This document shows positions 1 through 11,300 of a stretch of DNA of 64,000 bases, piece by piece (position 1 is the first letter of the stretch; each line of letters begins with the position of its first letter). The notes beneath the pieces were generated by a model. It was not told where the DNA came from and did no database searches. It saw only the letters and a program-made list of their open reading frames with translations. This stretch comes from Lampris incognitus. Taxonomy: Eukaryota; Chordata; Actinopteri; Lampriformes; Lampridae. Location of the stretch: assembly GCF_029633865.1 (NCBI RefSeq), contig NC_079219.1:16213810-16277809 (forward strand). Reading direction: 5' to 3'. A program made the position numbers and the translations under genes.

Positions 1-354
1 CACCTCTAGAAAGGGTGACTTCCTGTGAAGCATAAAAAAAAATTAAAACGCAAGAGTACATTTTATTAAAATGAAATAAACATTAGACTTTATACAGTAC
101 ATATGTGTACCTGGTACTTTAACCCATCTCCCAGTTTCTCCTCCTCTCTGTTGGTGCTGCTCCTTCATGGCCGCTAGGAACTTAGACAGCATACCATCAG
201 GTTTGGGTCTGGCTGCCATAGCGAGGAGACTCTTGGTGCCACTAACAGCTTGGGAAGACACAATTATTTTCTTACTAGCTTATAAAAACATATTAATTTG
301 CAACAACAACAAAAAAATATTGTAACGTGCATAGATAAGTAGACATGCTGGCCG

Positions 355-517
355 CTGGCTGGCGGGTCTGGCCCTTTAGTCTAGCGGTTAGCGATGTCTG
401 CTGCGGTGCGGGCGATACAGGTTCGCTTCCCGGCCGCGGCAGTTCCTGTGGTTGCCTTGTCCCCCGAATTCGCTACAATATATATGGCACCCCCCTGGCC
501 CCCCTTTCTCTCTGTCT
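355..517 (+). mobile_element. tRNA-derived SINE fragment
   Basis: A tRNA-like head begins near 370 with box A-like CTTTAGTCTAGCGGTTAGCG and has box B-like GGTTCGCTTCCC at about 420-431. It is followed by a pyrimidine-rich body. It is not a functional tRNA gene because the cloverleaf is not complete. A related head occurs in reverse at 26,452-26,581. Confidence 0.5.
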
Positions 518-536
518 CCCTTACCTGAGGTAGGAT

Positions 537-693
537 TAAGAGGAAGGCTAAAGAGGTTTATGGATGTGGGGAGGGAAGACATGCAGGTGGCTGGTGTGAC
601 AGAGGAAGATGCAGAAGACAGGAAAAAATGGAAAAGGATGATCCGCTGTGGCGATCCCTAACGGGAGCAGCCGATAGTAGTAGTAGTAGTAGT
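537..693 (+). mobile_element. RTE-type LINE, 5'-truncated, with 19-bp target duplication
   Basis: This encodes the extreme C-terminus of an RTE-like reverse transcriptase, ending in RKKWKRMIRCGDP and a stop, then a (TAG)n tail. Flanking copies of a 19-bp target (518-536 and 694-712, one mismatch) bracket it exactly, so both ends are defined. The target spans what looks like a splice donor of the minus-strand remnant gene. Confidence 0.75.
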
Positions 694-1122
694 CCCTTAT
701 CTGAGGTAGGATGACATCATTTCTCTGGAGCAGCAGGCTGAACTGGCCGATTGATGAGAAAAGGTCTGACAGGAAGTGGCAGAATGCCACACATGTCCCA
801 TCCTCCATGGTCTCTTTGATCTACAAATACGTATATCAGTGTAGTTCTCAAGCTCAACTCTGATACAACACAAACGTTACAATGATTTCAATAATGAAAT
901 CCTGCCCAACTCAAAACAGATGATACTAACCTTCTTTGCTCTGCCAGCTGTGTCGGAATTGGCCGAGGCACCTGCCAGGCGGTCCATGTGCAGATAAACT
1001 GCAGCAAACTGCCCAGATCTCAGGGGGTTGCCGTCCTTCGCTGGTTTTAAGAACTGAGTCAAACTGCGGGACACATGGGGCAGCAGCCACCTTGCCCCTT
1101 TAACACCACTGGGTGCGGCGCC

Positions 1123-1432
1123 GGCAGCCGTAATCCTGTACGCACCGTGCGTACATTTTTTAAATGATTTTGTTCGTTTATATTTTTTTTTAGCATTCTA
1201 TCTTGAAAATAAAATTGTGACAACAGCAGATCCTGTCTTTGGATTCTCTTTTATTGATGTGCTTGAGATGCATTTTTGGCTGCGTCCACTCCCTAACGTT
1301 ACCCTAAGCCACTCACGCCGTTTGACGCAAATACATTAGAAGGCCGATGATTGGTGTAACGTCACTGGCTAATAGCTGTACGCACTGTGCGTACAGATCC
1401 CTGCGTATCCCTATACGCACAGTGCGTACTAC
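1123..1432. mobile_element. Small non-autonomous DNA transposon (MITE)
   Basis: A 310-bp insert lies between two copies of CGGCGCC (1,116-1,122 and 1,433-1,439) and interrupts the coding of the ZNF862-like remnant. It carries three copies of a near-palindrome of the form TACGCAC-N-GTGCGTA (1,138-1,154, 1,378-1,394, 1,414-1,428), one subterminal on the left and two on the right. No coding is seen. A 7-8 bp duplication would fit hAT, but the superfamily is not established. Confidence 0.55.
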
Positions 1433-1699
1433 CGGCGCCACTGCATTGACCGACACTCCAAGTTCAGATCCCAGGGATTTCAGCTCCCTCGTGGATTTGG
1501 GGCTGAGGTGATATGTCTTCCGGATTAGGTAGAGCAAGTCATAGACTTGCCTAATCATGGAAACATCCTTCTGGACACTCAGCAACCCGTTTCAACTTAA
1601 AATTAAACCTTAAAAAATGTGAGTTACTAATCAACTCGTAACTCCCCTCTGGTGACAGCCCATAATGCTTGCGGATGACATTGTGATCTGTAGCGAGAG

Positions 1700-2248
1700 T
1701 AGGGTGTAGGCTGAGGAGAGCCTGGAGAGGTGGGGGTATGCACTGGAGAGAGTGGGAATGAAAGCCAGTAGGAGCAAGATGGAATACATATGCGTGAATG
1801 AGAGGGAGGACAGTTGAATGATGAGGATGCAAGGAGGTGAAGAAGGCGTATGAGTTTAAATATTTGGGGTCAACTGTCCAAATTAATGGGGAATGCGGAA
1901 GAGATGTGAAGAAGAGTGCAAGCAGGAAGGGGTGGGTGGAGAAGTGTCAGGAGTGATTTGTGAAAGAAAAGTACCAGCAAGAGTTAAAGGGAAGGTTTAC
2001 AAGATGGTTGTGTGACCAGCTATGTTATATGGCTTGGAGACGGTGGCACTGACGAAAAGAGAGGAGGCGGAGCTGGAGGTGGCAGAGTTGAAGATGCTCA
2101 GATTTTCATTGGGAGTGACAAAGGAGGACAGGATTAGGAACGAGTATATTAGAGGGACCGCTCAGGTTGGACAGTTTGGTGACAAAGCAAAAGATGCAAG
2201 ACTGAGATGGCTTGGACATGTGTGGAGGAGAGATGCCGGAGAGATGCA
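1700..2248 (+). mobile_element. RTE-type LINE fragment (RT C-terminal region)
   Basis: Frameshifted reading frames keep KYLGSTVQ, then PAMLYGLETVALTKREEAEL, then LRWLGHVWRRDAGE, which mark the C-terminal third of RTE-like reverse transcriptases. It is broken by frameshifts and stops and ends abruptly in a CA-rich simple repeat rather than its normal 3' end. Confidence 0.7.
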
Positions 2249-2805
<557 letters not shown>

Positions 2806-2819
2806 TACACACCTTACAT

Positions 2820-2962
2820 ACATCACATGCTATTTATTATTATTGCTGCTTTTTTGTTGTTTTATTGCCATTGTTGCAGCAGTGTTGAGTCGAAACTCAA
2901 GAATGTTACTCTATGTACTTTTGTAGTGCGACCTAACAAATAAAGAATCCTGAATCTTGAGT
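2820..2962 (+). mobile_element. LINE 3' tail
   Basis: An AT-rich stretch ends in AATAAAGAATCCTGAATCTTG, the polyadenylation and short tail repeat typical of the 3' ends of fish non-LTR retrotransposons. No coding remains. Similar tails occur at about 9,030 and 63,150. Confidence 0.5.
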
Positions 2963-3304
2963 AAGCTCAGTCCCCTACCAAGTCTAACAGTAGATGTGTG
3001 GGACACAATAGTGCTGTGAAACATGACCTGGTTAATCCAGTCGATTTCAGAGCGTTTTCCGTAGCGGTTGTGTTTTATGATTCTGCTTAACAAATCCTTC
3101 CAACTGGCTCCTGTACGGTCAGGTGGGAATCTCTAACTATATAATTTGCACAGCATGACTACACAAAGAGCATACAAGTCTGCCAAAACCCAGACATTGC
3201 ATTTTTTTTAAAGCAAAACAAGAGAACACTAGTCCACCCCCTTTCATAGAACACCTAACAAAACTACAAAACAACACAACTGTTTGGTCAAAATAAGGTC
3301 TATG

Positions 3305-4159
3305 GCAGTAATGAAACAGAGATTTATTAATCCCACGTTAGAGTCACAGACATTCAAAACTCATTCCATGTGGCCATAATGCTGAGATGACTCCTCTCCA
3401 CTCCTCTGCCTTCATTCAAACAATGGATCCCTTTCAGCTGTTTATCAAATTTCCAAAACAACTGAATCAAATCCTTAACACGTTTGTCCATTTAAACAGC
3501 AGACAGGAAAACAAATAAGTTATTAAAAAGACAGTCTGTGACCACTGCCTCCTTTTGGGTGTGATACAAAACTCTCCTTTTCACAAAGGAGCAACCTACG
3601 TTATGTCGTCACGACCTGGGTGAGCCATTCCTATTAACACAAGCCTTCTTAATGAATCGGTGATACAGCAGATTAAACTGACAAACACAACATCAACAAC
3701 CAATTTTTACCTTGACCACATTTTTTTCCATGGCGGAGTGCTTAACATACAAATCTCTATGTTTGTACAGCACATTGTTGCTTGCTCAGCATCGCCACAT
3801 TTGCCTTTGAACATATCAGCGACGCTTCACTGTCCAGATATCATGAGTATCAAGACATACAGAAGAGTACATCAGAGTGTATTTTTGCATTAACTTGTTG
3901 CAAAAATGTCAATGTCCACTTTTTAAAAAAACAGAATGAAAGAACAATTTAGTTTAAGAACTGGTTAACATATCAGCTGGAACCATTAGTCTACCCATGT
4001 ATCTCAGACATTCACATTTATAACCACTTTGCAATATTCCTCTCAGTGGTAATGTGATATTTGGACTGTTGTTGTATCAAGGGTAAAATTCTGGTGTGGC
4101 AGCAACTCCAGTCGGATCAGGTGTCGCTCTGAGGCTTATGTCAGGGAGTGGCATTTTAC
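3305..4159 (-). other. tmem147: Probable tmem147 3' UTR
   Basis: Non-coding sequence lies between the tmem147 stop codon (4,160-4,162) and a minus-strand AATAAA at 3,323-3,328, the first canonical poly(A) signal found downstream. No repeats are recognised. The exact cleavage site is inferred. Confidence 0.5.
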
Positions 4160-5249
4160 TTAGTTGCTGTGGACCAGAGTGACGAAGAGAAACAGCGAGC
4201 AGAGAGAAATGGCTCCAGTCAGGACAGCTTTCACCAGTAATGCTGTCCAACTGCCCAGCAGGAAGACATGGACAAATAATCTGGATAGAATGAGACAGAA
4301 ATAGAAGTTGAACCACAAAGATTATTTACACGGGGATATCATAAATTCCAAATTATTATGGTTAAGCAAAATGTATATTCGTGTGAGTGAGTGAGAGAGA
4401 GAGAGCGAGAGAGAGACATACTCCATTAAGAAGGCCTTGTAAACACAAAGGCCCAGCAGCACGGTAACTGGTAGTCTGAAGCTCTTCGGTAGATCATACC
4501 GTGTAAACATCCACACTACTGCTGCCATGGCGATATAATGGATCTACACATTAGACAGAGAATACAGAGTGATTAATACTGCTTAGTTCATTGACATAAT
4601 TTCTTTTATAATTGTAAAAGTAAAAAAAACAGAATAATGATCTAGTGCCTTAACTAGCATTTCAACAGATGTACTCATTTATGTTGCTGCTCTTGATGCC
4701 TTTTGTGTTTTGTATGGAGCACTGAATTGCCTTGTTGCGGTGCAGAGATGTGCTATATTGATAAATTTGCCTTACCTTGGTCAAGGTCACAGACGGAGTG
4801 TTGGCCCTAACATGCATGTCTTTTGATGTCTTTTTAGCTACTATGTGGTAAATAGCTGGAATAAACTTCCAGAAGATTTGAGACTTGCTCCAACACTGAC
4901 TACTTTTAAATCCACATTAAAAACATTTGTTTACCATTGCTTCTGCTAAACTGCAAACCTTGCTCTTTGACTTTTGAAAAGTTGTAAAGCTTGCATTACA
5001 TTTTGATTTTTTTCTTTAATGTAAATGTCTTCATATGAATTACTTGTTAAATCCTTTTAATTGTATGTTTATTTTTTATGTGAAGCACACTGAGTCTGTC
5101 TGCCTTGTGTATAAAATCCATCCATTATCTGACCCGCTTATCCTGCTTTCAGGGTCGCGGGGATGCTGGAGCCTATCCCAGCAGCCTTTGGGCAGTCGGC
5201 AGGGAGACACCCTTGGACAGGCCGCCAGGCCATCACACAGGGCCAACAT

Positions 5250-5301
<52 letters not shown>

Positions 5302-8300
5302 TCATACCTAGGGGCAATTTAGTACGGCCGATTCACCTGACCCACATCTTTGGACTGTGGGAGGAAACCCGAGCACCCGGAGGAAACCCACGCAAACACA
5401 GGGAGAACATGCAAACTCCACACAGAGGACAACCCAGGACGACCCCCAAGGTTGGACTACCCCGGGGCTCAAACCCGGAACCTTCTTGCTGTGAGGCGAC
5501 CGCGCTAACCACTGTGCCACCCTGTGTATAAAATGTGCTATATAAATAAAGTTGTCTTGCCTTGCTTTATGGGTTTTCTGCCAATTACTGTTGTCTGCTA
5601 TCTCAACAATCTTCCAGATATCAGTTAATTCCTCAAAAAACAAATTTTAGTGTTTCTGAGTCCTTTAAACAAAAACCTAGAGCAAGATCGGTTAAGCACA
5701 AGCTATTAACAAGATACTGAGTTTTAATCTGCCACACTTTTGCCCTAAGAAAGGGAACAATGTGACTAGTCACCTCTCAGTTCACTGAGGTGTCACTACA
5801 CACAGCATCCCCAGTGGAAAAAGAACATGAAAAAAGACATGAAAATATCAATGTAACTCTCTGTAAGGACTGGAGGAGAAGGGAAAGAGGGAAGATGGAG
5901 GTGGTGAGAAGAAGACAGGGAGCAACAAGTAGGAGGTGAATAGAAATCAGGGAGGGACAGGGGTAGAGCAAGCACAGAAAGAGAAGACAGGACAACATTT
6001 CTTTTTACCAAACTTATGTTGGAGTCGAAGCTCATCTGGATGTATTTCCAGTCAAACTCTATCCCTCTGGCTCCTACCCAAAGAGGAAGGCACCTGGAAG
6101 GATGGAGGGAGGAATACAAATCAGCACACCGAAGTTAAGATCATTTCCAATAAATTTCACACATTTAGATATAAAATCATTTTTAGTCTCTATCTGTATT
6201 TAATACATTTTCATTTATTATCACTGAGGATATCAAATTTTAGTTCATGCACTGAGAGTTCCCTTCCAGGAATTGATGGAAAACTGGCTCCAAGTATACA
6301 AAAACACATTGCATGACTTAGGGCTGAATGTTTTGGGAAGATAATCATCTAATTGTGATTTTTTTTTTTTTACCAATATTGCGATGCGATTTAGTATGCA
6401 AAATTTTTTTTTTAATTTCCCCCATGTTTTCACCCCAATTATATCTGGCCAATTACCCCGCTCTTTTTGAGTCGTCCTGCTCGCTGCTCCACCCCCTCTC
6501 TGCCGATCTGGGGGGCACCCCGACCAACCAGAGGAGGCGCTAGTGCAGCGACCAGGACAAATACCCACATCCGACTTGCTACCCGCAGACATGGTCAACT
6601 GTGTCTGTAGAGACGCACGACCAAAGCAATTTTTTTTTCAAAGTTCATTATCTTCTGTGTTTTCCAGTAAGCACAGCAGTAAATCATTCTATAGTATGAT
6701 CAACACAACAGTCAACATATAAACTGCTCTTTCCTGTAGGCCAGGCCTACGTGTTATGATGAAATGAGATGAATTGATGCATGAATTGATATGAATAACA
6801 TATCTTCATTTAACTATTTCATTGTTAAAAGAAAAACCTTCAATCACAGAAGATTGACTGATTGGTTTTACTTCAAGCCTTTTAAACATGTACTATAATT
6901 ATCATGACTTACTTTTTAATAAAATCTGAAAAAGGAACAAAGCACTGCAGAACAACAGGCCTGGTGTGAACATTAATATGAAAATAAATACGAATCTTAC
7001 TGATCGCCAGTCAGTAACAAATCACACAAACTAAAGTGCATATTATATATATATATATATATATATATACACTACCGTTCAAAAGTTTGGGATCACCCAA
7101 ACAATTTTGTGTTTTCCATGAAAAGTCACACTTATTCACCACCGTATGTTGTGAAATGAATAGAAAATAGAGTCAAGACATTGACAAGGTTAGAAATAAT
7201 GATTTGTATTTGAAATAAGATTTTTTTTACATCAAACTTTGCTTTCGTCAAAGAATCCTCCATTTGCAGCAATTACAGCATTGCAGACCTTTGGCATTCT
7301 AGCTGTTAATTTGTTGAGGTAATCTGGAGAAATTGCACCCCACGCTTCCAGAAGCAGCTCCCACAAGTTGGATTGGTTGGATGGGCACTTCTTTGAGCAG
7401 ATTGAGTTTCTGGAGCATCACATTTGTGGGGTCAATTAAACGCTCAAAATGGCCAGAAAAAGAGAATTTTCATCTGAAACTCGACAGTCTATTCTTGTTC
7501 TTAGAAATGAAGGCTATTCCATGCAAGAAATTGCTAAGAAATTGAAGATTTCCTACACCGGTGTGTACTACTCCCTTCAGAGGACAGCACAAACAGGCTC
7601 TAACCAGAGTAGAAAAAGAAGTGGGAGGCCGCGTTGCACAACTGAGCAAGAAGATAAGCACATTAGAGTCTCTAGTTTGAGAAACAGACGCCTCACAGGT
7701 CCCCAACTGGCATCTTCATTAAATAGTACCTGTTAGAGCCTGTTTGTGCTGTCCTCTGAAGGGAGTAGTACACACCGGTGTAGGAAATCTTCAATTTCTT
7801 AGCAATTTCTCGCATGGAATAGCCTTCATTTCTAAGAACAAGAATAGACTGTCGAGTTTCAGATGAAAGTTCTCTTTTTCTGGCCATTTTGAGCGTTTAA
7901 TTGACCCCACAAATGTGATGCTCCAGAAACTCAATCTGCTCAAAGAAGTGCCCATCCGACCAATCCAACTTGTGGGAGCTGCTTCTGGAAGCGTGGGGTG
8001 CAATTTCTCCAGATTACCTCAACAAATTAACAGCTAGAATGCCAAAGGTCTGCAATGCTGTAATTGCTGCAAATGGAGGATTCTTTGACGAAAGCAAAGT
8101 TTGATGTAAAAAAAATCTTATTTCAAATACAAATCATTATTTCTAACCTTGTCAATGTCTTGACTCTATTTTCTATTCATTTCACAACATATGGTGGTGA
8201 ATAAGTGTGACTTTTCATGGAAAACACAAAATTGTTTGGGTGATCCCAAACTTTTGAACGGTAGTGTATATATATATATATATATATAATATATGCCGGG

Positions 8301-11300
8301 TGGTATTCAGCCTACTTGACCTTAACAAACTGGTGGTCAGGTTTTTAGACATGCTACTGTCATACATGATCTTGTGATGCTTTCTTAAATGCTGGAACAG
8401 GTTTGCAGTGTTGTCCCACGTTGTAGCTACGGTAGCAAGGCACATTCTGCACAATAGGTCCAGACAACCAATGTACTGCTCCTCTTTCACACTTAAGTCT
8501 CCTTTTCAGTGTTCGGGTCTGCCGAGGCCATTTTCACAAGATAATAACATTACTGCTTGAATCAAAGGGTAGCGTGGCAAGTTGTTTACTACTCTGCTCT
8601 CACTTGCATGTCACGTGAGCGTAGGGTAGTGTGTGTGTACGTGACCCCACATGGCCACGTTTCTGAGCCTGTGTTCTATTAAATTGTGATGTCGGTCTGA
8701 ATTCAATTTATCGTTCAGTCCAACTGCATGTAATAATTTAATTACATTCTCATCCCGAAGAATCTGGAACATAAAATTTGACTTCCAGGCCCATCCGTCT
8801 ACTGATCTGATGGGACTGTCACTTTGCCTCCGACACTACACTTTACTCTTACAGACTATTCGCACACTTGTACATAAGATATTTATCGGGATATACCTTC
8901 TGTATATTCCCCAGATTTTTAACTTTTTTTTTCAGATTTGATTGTATTTTATTATATTGATGTTCCACTTCTTCTGTTGTACAGTTTTCGGAGTTTACCA
9001 AAAATCATCGTACTTGAAGCACATGATGAATAAACTTTTTGAATCTTTGAATCTTGATCAGAACCGTGGTCCAGAGCTGCATAATTAATACAAAAAAATA
9101 TCTGACATACAAGATACCTGGACATGACAAGTTCAGCTGTTGCCCAGCCCATGGCAGCAACCATGATCTTGTACTCTCCTTTACCAGCATTGCGAGACAT
9201 GACAAGATGAAGGCCCAACAAGTCTGCAAGGTCCACTGTGGCCTTCATAAATTCCTGCAAGACACAAACAAACAATAGTGTAGTTTGTTTGGCCTAGCTT
9301 GGCCTGTTTGGTGTGCAGGATGCTCTTTCTGGATGTTTACAAATAAGCTTTACATTGCAACAGTAGTCACACAAAAAAATGACTGCATCAGAAGGTGCTC
9401 TCAGACATCTTATTGTGACACTGTCTCGCCACTTACCCCAACAAAGTCATAAACTCCAGCTCCTCCCTCCCACGTGGGGAAGAATGTGGCCAGAAACAGC
9501 ATCTGTGAAACAGAGTGATCAGGGAGCAGTATTTATATGGTGTCACACACAGAAACAGTCAATGTCTCATTGAACGTGACAACATGAACGTGATTTTGTC
9601 TGATTCTTAGTGGTACGCAGAGATGCCAAGTCACCAAAACATATCCATTAGCTGAAAGAGTCAGCTATTTCTTCTGAATCGGCCACCTTGATATCCCCTG
9701 CCAAGACAGCCTAAACTGAGCAATTAATCTGTCATAAACAGCACTGACACCATTCTAATACCAACTGTTTATGAAAACCCCTCAATTGCTCTCATTAACT
9801 GGCAAAACTGATAAAACGGCACACTTCAACAATGCAGTAATGTTGACAGATGCACTGATACCACTTAAGCATCTATGCCTTCACTTCAGGGTCTTAAGAA
9901 GACAACAGGACTTATACAAATGCTTAAACAGGCTTGTAGATTGTAAAGAAAGGCCAACATGGCAGACAGCTGTCATCGGTAAATCGATCTGTATACAAAT
10001 ATGAAGATTTAGAAGTATTTTTTGTTTCTTACCTGTAACATTTTTATTATCAAGTTAATGATTCTACAATTGAGTGAGATTATTTTTTGTACTGTGATTT
10101 ATTAGTACAGTTATAAACACTCAGAATCTTGTCAGACTGAAGCTGCTTTATGTGACAATAGATATTGATCATAACAGCTAGCCAACAGTTTGCAATAAAG
10201 TCTAAAATATGAGAGGTGTGCTGGAGAGCTAACTCACCTTACAGAGCTGAACAAACAGGTAGGTTGCGCCAGCCTGGACACACCTCCAGAATGCATTATA
10301 CTCTGAACTGAGGGATAGAACGCACACGCACGCACGCACACAGAGAAAGAAGAAACACACACAGATACACAAGCCCATGAAATTCGCTAATAGGACTGCA
10401 CATCAATAGGGACAGAAAAGATAATATGGCTACAGTAACTTCAACTCCACTGAAAAAAACACTTAATAGCAGGAAGAGGCAGTCATTCCAGGAGTTTGAA
10501 ATGATACAAGGGCTGGAAATCAACACACAGTCTGATACAGGAACGAGCCCACCACCCAACCAATATTCATAATACCTCCACATTCTAAGAGGATTGTCAG
10601 GAACCCCTCCCAAATCCCTGACATTCCAAAGCAGCTTAGCAGGAACCATATGAATGGCTCTTCAACAGTTGGATGTAAACTGATCAGCCAAAACATTAAA
10701 ACCACTGACAGGTAAGTGAATAACTTTGATTAACTTATTACAATGGCATCTGCCTAGGGGTGGGATATATTAGGCAGCAAGTGAACAGTTAGTTCTTAAA
10801 GTTGACGTGTTTGAAACAGAAAATATAGGCAAGCGTTAAGGATCTGAGTGACTTTGACAAGGGCCAAATTGTGATGGCCTGAAATCGAAGACTGGGTCGG
10901 AACATGTCCAAAACGGCAGGTCTTGTGGGGTGTTGCTGGTATGCAGTGGTAAGTACCTACCAAAAGTGGTCCAAGGAAGGACAACCAGTGAACTGGCGAC
11001 GGCCATGGGCACCCAAGGCTCACTGATGCGCATAGGGAGCAAAGGCTAGCCCGTCTCATCCGATCCCACAGAAGAGCTACTGTAGCTCAAACTGCTGAAA
11101 AAGTTAATGGTGTCTACAATAGACAGGTGTCAGAACCCAGAGTGCATCCCAGCTTGCTGCATATGGGGCTGTGTAGCCAGGAACCAGTCAGAGTGCCCAT
11201 GCTGACCCCTGTCCACTGCCGAAAGCACCTACAATGGGCACATGAACATCAGAACTGGACCATGGGGCAATGGAAGAAGGTGGCCTGGTCCAATAAACCA

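Larger units (their letters stand above)
43..1585 (-). pseudogene. ZNF862/KIAA1586-like (hAT-derived) gene remnant
   Basis: Four minus-strand coding blocks read like the C-terminal, hAT-derived half of ZNF862/KIAA1586-type proteins. About 1,572-1,440 contains LIRKTYHLSPKSTRELKSLG. About 1,110-906 contains RWLLPHVSRSLTQFLKPAKD and then YLHMDRLAGASANSD. About 823-701 contains CHFLSDLFSSIGQFSLLLQR and ends DVILPQ. About 261-93 starts AVSGTKSLLA. An AATAAA on the minus strand lies at 62-67, at the 3' end. The first two blocks are separated by a 310-bp MITE and the last two by SINE plus RTE DNA, so the copy is probably dead. The blocks may be exons of a host gene or pieces of an uninterrupted element. 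The junction of the last two blocks does not fit a clean phase-0 intron, which favours the second view. Family naming rests on remembered motifs. Confidence 0.5.

Noticed and set aside
370-440. Possible tRNA gene
   Set aside because: Only box A and box B resemblance; no full cloverleaf, and a SINE-like body follows.
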